From Saccharibacter sp. 17.LH.SD (GTDB lineage Bacteria > Pseudomonadota > Alphaproteobacteria > Acetobacterales > Acetobacteraceae), in assembly GCF_009834805.1 (NCBI RefSeq), contig NZ_WVHO01000009.1, forward strand, positions 250,501 to 314,500: a DNA stretch of 64,000 nucleotides, given 5' to 3'. Positions 7,201-16,802 of the stretch are shown here, piece by piece (position 1 is the stretch's first letter; the number at the start of each line of letters is the position of its first letter). The notes under the pieces were generated by a model. That model saw only the letters and a program-made list of their open reading frames with translations. It was not told where the DNA came from and did not search any database. The position numbers were made by a program, and so were the translations under genes.

Positions 7201-8409
7201 ATGACTGTGCCTCAAAGGAAGTCTTTAACTAAGGGGAGGTTGATGTCTTCTCTTATCCTAACTTTGCTTCCCATGATGGTTGGGTTTTCCTTAGCGTCTT
7301 CTGCTTTAGCTGAAGAGCTTCCTTTTTGGCGCCAACCTGTCGTCTTGAGCGTGGAAGCACAACGTAATGAGGGGCTGCACTATGCTCCCGTCACGCTAGG
7401 TGATATTGCGCCGCATATTTCAGCAATGGCGAGCATTCTTGCTAATCGAGCAGGTTCCGTGGCGATTCATCCAGCGGGTGAGGGTAAAGTCGCTGAGATT
7501 CTTGCTCTCCCGGGGCAAATTGTTCGTAAAGGTCAAGGGCTTCTTGTCTATACAGATCACTCATTACATGAGTTGCATTTGGCGATGGAGCAAGCTTCTT
7601 CACGGTTAGAAAAAGCTCAAGCTTTTCTGAAAGATGCACGTTTTTCCTATCAACGTGGCGTTAGCTTATTAGGGGCAAGTGTCTCTCAAGGTGAGTTAAG
7701 CACTCGGCGTGCACGGTTGAATGCCGCACAAAGTGATGTTGAATCACAGCGTGCTGAAATTCAGATGTTAGAGCATAGAATGACAGATGAATTTACATCG
7801 CCGACGGAGAAAATCATACGAGATGAAACGTCCTTATTAAAATCTCCGGTTGATGGAAGCGTGGAGGAGATCAATACCGCTGTAAATAATACCATTACGC
7901 CGAGTGATATCGTTATCAGTGTGACGGATACATCGACAATTTGGGCGGTTGCATTTGTACGCCAGGAAGATATCGCTCAAATTTCTTTGGGAAGCACGAT
8001 GATTTTGTCGCCTGCAGGGGCGATGGCCATGCCTTCTTTTACGACATACGTAAAAACCATTGAGAGTGTTGTCGATCCCATGACGGGGCTAGTACGCGTT
8101 ATGGCTACCTTGAATGATCCGACGCATCGCTTCCGCCCAGGAATGCAGCTCGATGCGACACTTTTATCATCGCATCCCGTTCATGGGCTGATCATTCCAG
8201 CTGCCGCCCTACAGGAAGTTAGTGGCCATATGCTTGTTTATACAAAGGTGGGTCAGGATCATTTTCAACCCCACATGGTTGTGCCTGTCGTAGAGTTGAA
8301 TGACCATGTGGTTGTGACGGGTGATATTAAGCCGAATGATCAGGTGGTTGCTCAAGGCAGTTTTTCATTAAAATCGGTGGCGTTCTCAGCAAATATGGAA
8401 GGGGAATAA
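7201..8409 (+). CDS. RND efflux periplasmic adaptor (CusB/CzcB-like membrane fusion protein)
   Basis: 402 residues. It begins with a signal peptide (hydrophobic core SLILTLLPMMVGFSLA, cleavage near ALA-EE) preceded by a basic stretch, which favours the ATG at 7201 over the internal ATG at 7243. Then come a biotinyl-lipoyl-like half (VAEILALPGQIVRKGQGLLVY), an alpha-helical hairpin (about 120-190), the second lipoyl half (LLKSPVDGSVEEI) and beta-barrel parts (DPTHRFRPGMQLDATL). The adaptor links the inner-membrane pump to an outer-membrane channel. It is followed after 6 bases by the pump gene. No histidine- or methionine-rich metal cluster is evident at the N-terminus, so the metal is unknown. 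Confidence 0.88.
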   Translation: MTVPQRKSLTKGRLMSSLILTLLPMMVGFSLASSALAEELPFWRQPVVLSVEAQRNEGLHYAPVTLGDIAPHISAMASILANRAGSVAIHPAGEGKVAEILALPGQIVRKGQGLLVYTDHSLHELHLAMEQASSRLEKAQAFLKDARFSYQRGVSLLGASVSQGELSTRRARLNAAQSDVESQRAEIQMLEHRMTDEFTSPTEKIIRDETSLLKSPVDGSVEEINTAVNNTITPSDIVISVTDTSTIWAVAFVRQEDIAQISLGSTMILSPAGAMAMPSFTTYVKTIESVVDPMTGLVRVMATLNDPTHRFRPGMQLDATLLSSHPVHGLIIPAAALQEVSGHMLVYTKVGQDHFQPHMVVPVVELNDHVVVTGDIKPNDQVVAQGSFSLKSVAFSANMEGE

Positions 8410-8415
8410 CGCCTC

Positions 8416-11400
8416 ATGTTTGCTGCGTTTCAGAAGCAAAGATTCTTTATTATTGGGTGTGTTGTAGCGCTATGGGGCGTTGGTGTCTTCTGTATGGACA
8501 CCCTGCCTGTTGAGCCTGTCCCCGATATATCACCTAAACAAGTTCTCGTGTCTGCAACGGTTCCGGATTTAGCAACTGAGGAAGTAGAAAAGCTCATTAC
8601 GTTTCCTGTTGAAGCGAGTTTGACCGGCATAAAAGGGGTCACCGATTTGCGGTCAGTGTCGCGGACGGGGGTATCCGCCATTTATCTGCAATTTGATGAC
8701 GCAACAGATATTGATCAGGATCGTACCTTTGTTGCTGAATGTCTGCAGGAGGCACATGACACTATTGCTGTGCCTGGTGTCTCCCTAACACTGGGACCGC
8801 GTGCAACAGGCATGGGTGAGATCATGCAATTTCAGATCAAAGGGCGTGGTTATTCGCTGATGGATCTGAACAGGCTTATGCGTTGGAAGGTGGTTCCACA
8901 ATTGAAGCTCGTGCCTGGTGTGGCCGATGTGAATGTGAACGGGGGAACAGAGGAAACCTTTCAGGTTGCTTTAGATCCCGTTAGGTTGAGGACGTATGGT
9001 TTAACGGTCTCTGATGTTTATCAGGCAATTGATAGAAATAATCAGTCTGCCGGCGGTGGTTGGATTGTCCATCAAGCTGAACAACAGGTCGTTGTGGGGC
9101 GTGCTTTAATCAGTACTCTTAACGAGTTTGCTAATATCCCACTGAAAATCACGCCAAGCGGTCCGGTGGTGCGATTGAAAGACGTCGGGGATATTTCTCA
9201 AGCTCCACGGACACAGCTTGGAGCAGTGACACGTGACGGAAAAGGGGAGATCGTCACAGGATCTGTTTTAATGCAAGCCGATGCGAGTTCTAACGCTGTC
9301 TTGGCAGCAATACACAAAGCATGGCCTATCATTCTGCAGTCTCTGCCACAGAATGTTACCTTAGAGACTTTTTATCAAAGGTCTACTTTAACGCATGAGA
9401 CGATCACGACGGTTAAAGATAATCTGCTTTTAGGCGCGGGATTGGTTGTTGTTGTCCTAATTGTGATTTTAGGCGAATGGCGTGCATCTTTGGTCATTGC
9501 ATCGGCCATTCCAGCGGCTTTGTGCGCAGCGATGATAGGAATGCGTTATTTTGGGGTATCGGCGAACCTATTGAGCTTGGGTGCAATCGATTTTGGTATG
9601 ATTGTCGATAGCTCTCTTGTGGTGGTCGAGCATTTCATCAATCGTCGTCGAGAAAAAATAATAAGTGAAACCGTAGCAGAAACAGCGATTGAGTCTGCAC
9701 GTGCTGTTGTGAAGCCGGTTAGCTTCGCCATTTTTGTTATTATTCTGGTTTATCTTCCCATTCTGACGCTGGAAGATATTGAAGGAAAGATGTTCCGCCC
9801 CATGGCCCAAACAGTGGTTATGGCGCTTCTAGCATCGCTCGTTTACTGCTTCGCTGTTATTCCTGTTCTTTCCGTATTATTGCTTCATAACGTTAATAAA
9901 GGGCATGAAACACGCGTTATTACATTTTTACATCATTATTATACGCTGTTTCTGACGTGGAGCTTATCACACCGCAAGCTTGTCTTAAGTGCTATGCTTT
10001 GTGGATGCGCTGGGGCGGGTTTGTTGGCGCTCCATCTGGGAGGTGAGTTTGTCCCGCAATTAGAAGAAGGTGATGTCACAGTGACGGCCGTGCGCTTACC
10101 GAGCGCGTCGTTACCAACCGTTTTGGACGCCCTTAAAAAGCAAGAAACAATTTTGCGGTCCTTCCCAGAGGTGAAGACGGTTGTGACGACAACAGGAACC
10201 TCTGCCATACCGACGGATCCAATGGGTGTTAATGAGTCTGATAGCTATGTGCTGCTAAAGCCGCGTTCTGAATGGTCTGTGGGGCAAACACAAGCACATC
10301 TCGTTGCTCAGATGGCTGAAACGCTTGAGGAAAAACTCCCTAGTGCAGACTATGAATGGTCCCAGCCAATTCAAATGAGAATGGATGATCTTTTAGCCGG
10401 GGTGAGAACACAACTGGCGATTTCCATTTACGGCAATGACCTGCAAGAGTTGGATCGTCTTTCTCATCATTTGACAGGAATTCTAACAAAAATTCCTGGT
10501 GCTGTAGATGTAGCCCCCCAAGGGGCGGGGACAGTGCCTTTTATTCATATTGATGTCGATCGTGAGGCCGCAGCACGACATGGCGTGCAAGTGACGGATG
10601 TCATGGATCAGATCAGCGCTATCGGTGGGTGGATTGGCACATCGTTGATGACGGGGCAAGCCATCATCCCTACGCAGATCCGCTTGAAACCTGAAGTTAT
10701 CCATTCTGTTGAGACGATTAAAGGATTGCCTATAAGAAGAGCTGATGGATCGGGGTGGATACCATTGTCTGATGTTGCGCGGATTTCGGTCGAGAATGGT
10801 GTCTCGCGCATTGATAGAGACCATTTGCAGCGGCGTGTTGTTGTCCAAGCCAATGTTAGAGGGCGTGATGTGAGTTCCTTTGTTGCGGAAGCACAGAAAA
10901 CGGTGGAACGTGATATGCCGCTCCCAGCAGGATACCACATTGAGTGGGCTGGGCAGTTTCGTAATCTCAATTCCGCTCTTGCACGTCTTTCAATCGTGCT
11001 GCCGATTGCCTTAGTGCTTATTTTTGGGCTGCTCGTAGTAGCCCTAGAATCCGTCGGGGCTGCTGCTCTGATTTTTGTTAATTTGCCGGTAGCTGCGAGT
11101 GGCGGTGTTTTTGCCCTCTACGGACGAGATATGCCATTTAGTATTGCTGCCGGGATTGGGTTTATCGCTTTATTTGGTGTCGCTATTTTGAATGGTGTTG
11201 TTTTAGTAAGCCAAATACAGACGTTACGAAAACAGGGAATAAATGTACGTCGTGCAGTTATAGACGCAACACAATCACGTTTTCGGCCTGTTGTGGCGAC
11301 GGCAAGTGTGGCGAGTATTGGGTTTTTTCCTATGGCTTTTTCTGGGAGCATGGGAGCTGAAGTTGAGAAGCCACTGGCAACTGTTGTGATTGGTGGCCTT

Positions 11401-11481
11401 TTAACCTCCACCTTACTCACATTGTGCGTTCTCCCAACTCTTTATATTTGGTTTTTTGAACGCCATTCGTTTGAAGCCTAA
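8416..11481 (+). CDS. heavy-metal efflux RND permease (CzcA/CusA family)
   Basis: 1021 residues with the RND layout: N-terminal membrane helix, two large periplasmic loops and clusters of membrane segments near 330-490 and 850-1010. The HME-RND signature is present: LGAIDFGMIVDSSLVVVEH, with the proton-relay residues D392, D398 and E405 spaced as in CzcA. The N-terminus PVEPVPDISPKQVLV is typical of metal pumps rather than drug pumps. It exports cations (Cu, Ag, Co, Zn, Cd, Ni or possibly Fe) using the proton gradient. It forms a pair with the adaptor. No outer-membrane factor gene adjoins, so a TolC-like protein must come from elsewhere. A Fur box precedes the operon, hinting at iron-linked control. 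Confidence 0.92.
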   Translation: MFAAFQKQRFFIIGCVVALWGVGVFCMDTLPVEPVPDISPKQVLVSATVPDLATEEVEKLITFPVEASLTGIKGVTDLRSVSRTGVSAIYLQFDDATDIDQDRTFVAECLQEAHDTIAVPGVSLTLGPRATGMGEIMQFQIKGRGYSLMDLNRLMRWKVVPQLKLVPGVADVNVNGGTEETFQVALDPVRLRTYGLTVSDVYQAIDRNNQSAGGGWIVHQAEQQVVVGRALISTLNEFANIPLKITPSGPVVRLKDVGDISQAPRTQLGAVTRDGKGEIVTGSVLMQADASSNAVLAAIHKAWPIILQSLPQNVTLETFYQRSTLTHETITTVKDNLLLGAGLVVVVLIVILGEWRASLVIASAIPAALCAAMIGMRYFGVSANLLSLGAIDFGMIVDSSLVVVEHFINRRREKIISETVAETAIESARAVVKPVSFAIFVIILVYLPILTLEDIEGKMFRPMAQTVVMALLASLVYCFAVIPVLSVLLLHNVNKGHETRVITFLHHYYTLFLTWSLSHRKLVLSAMLCGCAGAGLLALHLGGEFVPQLEEGDVTVTAVRLPSASLPTVLDALKKQETILRSFPEVKTVVTTTGTSAIPTDPMGVNESDSYVLLKPRSEWSVGQTQAHLVAQMAETLEEKLPSADYEWSQPIQMRMDDLLAGVRTQLAISIYGNDLQELDRLSHHLTGILTKIPGAVDVAPQGAGTVPFIHIDVDREAAARHGVQVTDVMDQISAIGGWIGTSLMTGQAIIPTQIRLKPEVIHSVETIKGLPIRRADGSGWIPLSDVARISVENGVSRIDRDHLQRRVVVQANVRGRDVSSFVAEAQKTVERDMPLPAGYHIEWAGQFRNLNSALARLSIVLPIALVLIFGLLVVALESVGAAALIFVNLPVAASGGVFALYGRDMPFSIAAGIGFIALFGVAILNGVVLVSQIQTLRKQGINVRRAVIDATQSRFRPVVATASVASIGFFPMAFSGSMGAEVEKPLATVVIGGLLTSTLLTLCVLPTLYIWFFERHSFEA

Positions 11482-11565
11482 GTGGAGTCCTGGAAAGCCC
11501 ATGATACGACATATAAGAGTTTTCCCTTTGTTTTTTCTTGCGGGTAACATGAGCTTTAGGAAGAG

Positions 11566-12096
11566 TTAATCGTTTTGTTCTTGTTTTTCAGCCGTATCGA
11601 TAGCGTGTTGTTGTGTATTCAATTCATTCATGACTTGTTGAAGGGGAGTTCCGTGATGAATTTTGATGGCACTATCGATAATAACATTTGTAAGATCAGG
11701 GCCTAATTCTTCGGCTTTTCCAGCATTTTCAGCTTTTTGATGTTCAGCAATTAAACGATGCAAATCATCAAGGGTAAATTTTTGGTTGTTTAGTGCTGTT
11801 ACGATGGGATGGATATTGTTAAAAAACTCTGCGTTGTCTGTATCGGGGTGATGCGCGTCTGAAACAGTTTGATCGAAAATCTCATTGAGAGCGGTGGCTG
11901 TTTTCCCATCTTTAACGCCGATACTGAACCAATATTTTGTATCATTAGGTGGAATTCCAGCATCGCTGAAGCTCTTCAAAACATCAGGAGAGGGAGGTGT
12001 TATTGTGGCTTGTGTTGGGCTTGCCGGAGGCTGAGCATAGGCTCCTCCACTGACAAGTAATGTAGCTGCTGTAATGAATACCGCGATTCTATTCAT
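11566..12096 (-). CDS. small periplasmic protein, function unknown
   Basis: 176 residues starting at ATG 12096, which has GAAGGAGGC just upstream; a longer frame from 12240 has no such site. It begins with a clear signal peptide, MNRIAVFITAATLLVSGGAYAQ. The mature protein is helical and acidic, containing SDAHHPDTDNAEFFNNIHP and ending EKQEQND. I recognise no domain. It lies convergent to the RND pump gene, 85 bases apart, with no terminator seen between. A role in envelope or metal handling is possible from context only. Confidence 0.7.
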   Translation of the reverse strand: MNRIAVFITAATLLVSGGAYAQPPASPTQATITPPSPDVLKSFSDAGIPPNDTKYWFSIGVKDGKTATALNEIFDQTVSDAHHPDTDNAEFFNNIHPIVTALNNQKFTLDDLHRLIAEHQKAENAGKAEELGPDLTNVIIDSAIKIHHGTPLQQVMNELNTQQHAIDTAEKQEQND

Positions 12097-12349
12097 GAAG
12101 CCTCCTTCGGCGAGCTTATATGATCTTCTTGATGGACGTTTCTTACGATAGATAATTTTAAAAAGATGGTTTTTATATGTAAAAATCATGAGGTCCAAAT
12201 TGCTGGGAGACAGGGAGCTTATAAGGAGTGGTTTATTCACGATTATATTTTAATAATAATTCATCTTTTATATGAGGTAGGGTAATGCATTTCTGATTGA
12301 TCTGACTTAGCCTCTTCAAGTGGGAATATCTTCATAGAAGAATGAGCAT

Positions 12350-14989
12350 ATGAAAAAATATTTATTATTAACAACGATTGCTTTGATAGCGAGCTGGGAA
12401 GGGAAAATGGCCTATGCAGAGGCGCCTTTTTCGTTTTCAACGACCCCAGGGCAGCTCCCTAAAAATGTAGTACCTTCCTATTATGATTTAGATCTCAGGT
12501 TAGATCCGCAAGCCCTTTTAATGAAAGGCCATGAAGCTGTCACGATAGATGTGTCATCCCCAACGCGATCCATCACGTTGAATCAAGCAGGGTTACAGAT
12601 TTTTCATGTTTCTTGTGATGATCAAAGCGCTAAGGCCGTTATTAAAGATGACAAGCAGCAAACAGCGACGTTCCGTTTTGTGCATCCGCTTCGACGTGGC
12701 AAACATATTTTACGCTTAGATTATACAGGGCCTATATTAGACACGCCCAATGGGCTTTATCATGATGATTATCAAGATGCTGAGGGGCATACGCACCGTT
12801 TACTCGTAACGCAGTTTGAAGTTGCTGATGCACGGCGTATGCTCCCTGTTTGGGATGAGCCGGCATTTAAGGCGCGTTTTGATGTGACGGTTACACTGCC
12901 GGCTTATGAGCATGCTGTGAGTAATATGCCGATTGCACGGGAGCGGGCTATTGGAGCTGGATGGAAAAGTGTTTTCTTCCAAACGACGCCACGCATGTCG
13001 AGCTATCTGTTAGCTTTTGTTGCTGGCGATATCTCGTCTGTTCGAACAGAAAGTTCGGGAGTTGATCTGAGTGTTTATGCGCCTTCAGGCCGGCAGAGCC
13101 AAGGAGACTATGCGCTTCACGCGGCTGCAGATATTCTGCCTTATTATAACGATTATTTCGGCGTGCGTTATCCATTACCGAAAATGGATATGCTCGCGAT
13201 CCCCGGCAATTACCAGGCTGGCGCGATGGAGAACTGGGGGGCGCTCACATATATTGATAATTATCTCTTGTTTGATCCGAAGAATAGCACGCCATACACA
13301 GGTGAGATGATTTATGAGGTTGTCGCACATGAGATGGCCCACCAATGGTCAGGTGATTTGGTCACGATGGGGTGGTGGAATAATCTTTGGTTAAATGAAG
13401 GTTTTGCCAGCTGGATGGAGATTAAAGCAGCAGATAAATTTAATCCAGAATGGCAGCTTTGGCCACGCCAACATGCAACGCGTGAGGCTACCATGGCGGT
13501 TGACGCGTTATCGACAACGCATCCGATTCAGCAGCCCATTCATAATGTGGAGGAAGCGGAGACGGTATTCGATAATATCAGCTATGGTAAGGGCGAGCAG
13601 GTTATCCGCATGTTAGAAGGGTGGCTTGGCGAGGAAAATTTCCGTGATGGAATGCGGCGTTACATGCGCGATCATGCCTATGGAAATACGACAAGCCAAG
13701 ACCTATGGAATGCTCTGTCGTTTGTATCTGGTCGTGATGTTACGAATGTTGCACGGAGCTTCACGGAACAAAAAGGATTTCCACAAATAAATGTTTCATT
13801 AACATGCCATAATAACAAGGGAATTTACAAAATTACACAAAAACGTTTTACGATCCATGACCGTAATGCGCAGCCATTATTTTGGGATATTCCTATTGTT
13901 TCCAGAAATTTTTATGGAAAACCACAAACGTCTGTATTGAAAGGGAATAGTAGTCTTTCGTTTATAGGGTCATGTGATAAACCATGGATATTTAACGAAG
14001 GAGAAAGTGGGTATTATCGTGTAAATTATGATAAAGTCTCATTTTCTTTAATAAAGAAAAACTTTAATGCTTTATCACCTGTTGATCAGGTTAATATTTT
14101 AGGTGATCAATATGCATTATTCTCCTCTGGTCAGAAAACATTAGATTTTTACTTTAATTTGTTAGGGGGTCTTCCTGATTCTCAAAAAAAGAATATTTCT
14201 CTTGTTGATGAAATGTTCGATCGTTTTACAGAATTAGATCAATTTGAACAAAACAAAGCCAGTCAGCCAGAGTTCCATAAATTTGTTCAACGTATATTAA
14301 TGCCGATATTCCAGAAAGTCGGATGGGATCAAAAACAAGGTGAAAGTGAGCTGGATGCGATCATGCGACCGCGGCTTATCACCATGCTAGGGCTTGCTGA
14401 AGACCCAGCGATTATACAAGAGGTAATGAAACGCTTTAAGCAATGGAGTAATGCCCCTGAGTCATTATCTCCGACCCTTGTCGGGCCTGTCACACTCTTA
14501 GTGGCTCGTCATGCTGATGAAGCGATTTGGTCCTTGTTGGTGGATCGCCTTCAGAATGCAACGAGTACGGAAGTGAAGCTCCGTTTATTCAATGCACTGT
14601 CTTATGTTACGAATCCTCAATTAATTGAGAAAACCATTCATTTGGCGTATAGCGGTGTCATTCCTAATGGTCGTATTGATCGTGTATTGGCGATTATAGG
14701 TGCCCATAGCGGGGACCCTCAGTTTGCTTGGCAGATTATTGTACAGCATAAACAGGAAATTCGTCAGCATTTAACGCCTGATGCGCAGAATGTCTTCTTG
14801 GCAGACATAGCTCGTTATGTTGGCGGGGCTGAGGTTATCTCTGATCTAAAAGAAGATGCACGTCAGCGCCATAATCGAGGCACTGATATTGCTACAGCAC
14901 GGGCATTAGAAACAATTGAAGCACGTGAAGAGCTTAAACTGCGTGCGGTGAAGCAGTTTGATGCATGGGAAAAAGGGCATGAGCAGTGA
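12350..14989 (+). CDS. secreted M1-family zinc aminopeptidase
   Basis: 879 residues. It has a signal peptide (KKYLLLTTIALIASWEG, cleavage near YAEA), then the M1 beta-domain. GAMEN is at 291-295 and binds the substrate N-terminus. The zinc site is HEMAH at 327-331, with E350 in NEGFA at the expected 18-residue spacing. The C-terminal half is the helical ERAP1-like domain. It removes N-terminal amino acids from peptides, here presumably in the periplasm. Its organisation is closer to the puromycin-sensitive/ERAP branch than to E. coli PepN. It stands alone, with no downstream partner before the 15.1-kb regulatory region. The start ATG is followed directly by the signal peptide. Confidence 0.93.
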   Translation: MKKYLLLTTIALIASWEGKMAYAEAPFSFSTTPGQLPKNVVPSYYDLDLRLDPQALLMKGHEAVTIDVSSPTRSITLNQAGLQIFHVSCDDQSAKAVIKDDKQQTATFRFVHPLRRGKHILRLDYTGPILDTPNGLYHDDYQDAEGHTHRLLVTQFEVADARRMLPVWDEPAFKARFDVTVTLPAYEHAVSNMPIARERAIGAGWKSVFFQTTPRMSSYLLAFVAGDISSVRTESSGVDLSVYAPSGRQSQGDYALHAAADILPYYNDYFGVRYPLPKMDMLAIPGNYQAGAMENWGALTYIDNYLLFDPKNSTPYTGEMIYEVVAHEMAHQWSGDLVTMGWWNNLWLNEGFASWMEIKAADKFNPEWQLWPRQHATREATMAVDALSTTHPIQQPIHNVEEAETVFDNISYGKGEQVIRMLEGWLGEENFRDGMRRYMRDHAYGNTTSQDLWNALSFVSGRDVTNVARSFTEQKGFPQINVSLTCHNNKGIYKITQKRFTIHDRNAQPLFWDIPIVSRNFYGKPQTSVLKGNSSLSFIGSCDKPWIFNEGESGYYRVNYDKVSFSLIKKNFNALSPVDQVNILGDQYALFSSGQKTLDFYFNLLGGLPDSQKKNISLVDEMFDRFTELDQFEQNKASQPEFHKFVQRILMPIFQKVGWDQKQGESELDAIMRPRLITMLGLAEDPAIIQEVMKRFKQWSNAPESLSPTLVGPVTLLVARHADEAIWSLLVDRLQNATSTEVKLRLFNALSYVTNPQLIEKTIHLAYSGVIPNGRIDRVLAIIGAHSGDPQFAWQIIVQHKQEIRQHLTPDAQNVFLADIARYVGGAEVISDLKEDARQRHNRGTDIATARALETIEAREELKLRAVKQFDAWEKGHEQ

Positions 14990-15080
14990 GGTTCTTTCAG
15001 GAGGTACAGGGGAGTTTTGTGCTGTTTGTGCCACATATTCGTGCGCGGAGAGAGAAGGCCTTCTTTTGCGAAGAAAGAAG

Positions 15081-15136
15081 TTGATAGAGCGATAGGGCGG
15101 TGATATTTTAAAATTGATAATGATTATCATTATCAA
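15081..15136 (+). promoter_or_regulatory. promoter with overlapping Fur box
   Basis: -35 TTGATA (15081-15086), exactly 17 bases, -10 TATTTT (15104-15109). Immediately after, 15114-15136 is a 23-base perfect palindrome (arms TTGATAATGAT) matching the Fur consensus GATAATGAT-ATCATTATC. The predicted start near 15116 lies inside the box, the classical arrangement for iron-dependent repression. Confidence 0.6.
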
Positions 15137-15304
15137 AAGTCATCCGCACATACATCATACAGCGAGAAGGGAAGATTTTCTTCTCGCTGTATGATGTGCT
15201 GACTGTGTGAGAGTGCGTCCTGTAGGATATGTTTAAAGAACGCATATAGTCTATGGGTAAACGCCATAAGTCTTGTGCAATGTATCTTATGCACAAGACC
15301 TTTT
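15116..15304 (+). ncRNA. candidate Fur-repressed small RNA
   Basis: No protein gene fits the 338 bases between the aminopeptidase and fumC. Downstream of the Fur-box promoter come a perfect 18-bp stem with a 10-base loop (15152-15169 with 15180-15197) and then a terminator-like 10-bp stem (15270-15279 with 15290-15299) followed by CTTTT. This would give an RNA of about 190 bases. The layout resembles RyhB-type iron-responsive RNAs in other proteobacteria. There is no recognised sequence family. The last stem might instead belong to the leftward fumC transcript. Confidence 0.4.
15270..15304 (+). terminator. putative intrinsic terminator
   Basis: GTCTTGTGCA pairs with TGCACAAGAC (10 bp, 10-base loop), followed by CTTTT on the plus strand. 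Leftwards it lies 29 bases after the fumC stop but has no good T-run in that direction, so it may serve either or both strands. Confidence 0.45.
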
Positions 15305-15327
15305 CCGTAAAGAAACTATGTATTGAC

Positions 15328-16725
15328 TTACAGTGTAATATTAGGATGAAGCATTAGATGTGGGTCGGCGATACGGTCATAGTCTTCGGCTGTCATCACA
15401 CCAAGGTCCAAAGCACTTTGACGCGGAGATAATCCCTTTTCCATAGCATGATGGGCCACCTGTGACGCTTTATCGTAACCGATAGCAGGGGAGAGAGCTG
15501 TGACAAGCACCAGAGAATGTTCTAGAGCTTCTTTGATATGTGTCTCGTTAGCTTCTATTCCCTCAATGAGGAACTTACAGAAATTGTTCATACCATCATG
15601 AAGAAGTGTCATGCTCTGCATGATGTTATGGATGATGAGTGGTTTGTAGGCGTTCATATCAAGCATACCACTCGCGCCCCCCATACCAACAGCAACATCA
15701 TTGCTCATCACTTGTAGACATAGCATTGTCAGGGCTTCAGCCTGTGTCGGGTTGATTTTCCCTGGCATAATGGATGAGCCAGGTTCATTGGTGGGTAGAG
15801 TAAGTTCTCCTAACCCAGCACGAGGGCCACAGGCTAATAAGCGAATATCGTTTGCAATTTTAAAAAGGCTATTGGCGAGGCCACGTAAACAACTTGAGAG
15901 ATGAACAAGCGAATCATGGGCTCCTTGGAGAGCAAATTTGTTCGTCCCGCTCGTAAATTTGAGCTTTGTTAAGCGTGTGATTTCTGCGCAGGCACGCTCT
16001 GCAAACTCTTCGTCTGTATTAACTCCCGTTCCCAGAGCGGTACCACCTAATGCAAGGGGGAGAAGAGCATCACGTGCTTGCTCTAGTCGGTCAATATGCT
16101 CGTCAAGCATACCGACATAGCCATACCATTCCTGCCCAAGCGTAATGGGCACTGCATCTTGTAAATGTGTGCGGCCAACCTTAACGATTTTTTCCCACTG
16201 TTTAGATTTTTTCGCCATGGCATTGCGTAAGCGCGTTAGTGCTGGGAGTAGCTGACGGTGCACACCAATGACGCTTGCAATATGCATTGCACTTGGGAAG
16301 GTATCATTGGTGGATTGGGCCATATTAACGTCATCATTAGGATGCAATGGCGTTTTGCTCCCTAATTTATAGCCTTCAATTTGGCTTGCACGGTTTGCAA
16401 TGACTTCGTTGATATTCATGTTGAACTGTGTGCCAGATCCCGTCATCCAAACATGCAGCGGGAACATGCGGTCATGCATTCCACTCATGATTTCGTCACA
16501 AATAACGAGGATGAGATCTTTTTTCTTTTTGGAAAGGCGGCCACTTTCGGCGTTTGAGACAGCGCAAGCACGTTTAATGATGGCATAGGCTTCAATCATC
16601 TCGCGTGGGATGATTTCACGACCAATGCTGAAATAATGCAGAGAGCGTTGAGTTTGAGCGCCCCAGAGTACGTCATTGGGGACCTCAATTTCGCCCAAAC
16701 CGTCCGTTTCTGTGCGTGTGCTCAT
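15328..16725 (-). CDS. fumC: class II fumarate hydratase
   Basis: 465 residues from ATG 16725 (TAGGAAAA upstream), matching the usual 460-470 of FumC; a longer frame to 16839 is not needed. It carries the superfamily signature [13 protein letters not shown] and FumC segments such as [19 protein letters not shown] and [18 protein letters not shown]. It interconverts fumarate and malate in the TCA cycle without an iron-sulfur cluster, so it works under iron limitation. It lies downstream of the malic-enzyme gene in the same direction, which would let malate flow to pyruvate. The next feature downstream is the Fur-box region. Confidence 0.96.
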   Translation of the reverse strand: MSTRTETDGLGEIEVPNDVLWGAQTQRSLHYFSIGREIIPREMIEAYAIIKRACAVSNAESGRLSKKKKDLILVICDEIMSGMHDRMFPLHVWMTGSGTQFNMNINEVIANRASQIEGYKLGSKTPLHPNDDVNMAQSTNDTFPSAMHIASVIGVHRQLLPALTRLRNAMAKKSKQWEKIVKVGRTHLQDAVPITLGQEWYGYVGMLDEHIDRLEQARDALLPLALGGTALGTGVNTDEEFAERACAEITRLTKLKFTSGTNKFALQGAHDSLVHLSSCLRGLANSLFKIANDIRLLACGPRAGLGELTLPTNEPGSSIMPGKINPTQAEALTMLCLQVMSNDVAVGMGGASGMLDMNAYKPLIIHNIMQSMTLLHDGMNNFCKFLIEGIEANETHIKEALEHSLVLVTALSPAIGYDKASQVAHHAMEKGLSPRQSALDLGVMTAEDYDRIADPHLMLHPNITL

Positions 16726-16772
16726 GAGGGATTTTCCTACTGGTGACAATATGATGTTTCTATGAAGCAAGA

Positions 16773-16791
16773 ATGCCGCATGACGCGGCAT
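16773..16791 (-). terminator. hairpin after the malic-enzyme gene
   Basis: ATGCCGC / GCGGCAT around a 5-base loop, 12-30 bases after the malic-enzyme stop. Leftwards it is followed by TTCTTGCTT, a poor T-run, so readthrough into fumC is likely. Confidence 0.4.
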
Positions 16792-16802
16792 AAAACTGGT
16801 TG

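Noticed and set aside
14979-15095. 38-codon frame with several cysteines overlapping the end of the aminopeptidase
   Set aside because: No ribosome site, overlaps the gene end and runs into the promoter of the putative small RNA.
15152-15197. 18-bp hairpin as a terminator for the aminopeptidase gene
   Set aside because: No T-run follows on either strand and it lies over 160 bases from the stop, beyond a promoter and a Fur box.
15108-15296. 62-codon frame on the minus strand over the Fur box
   Set aside because: It reads through palindromes and hairpins, with no ribosome site or family likeness; a non-coding reading explains the structure better.
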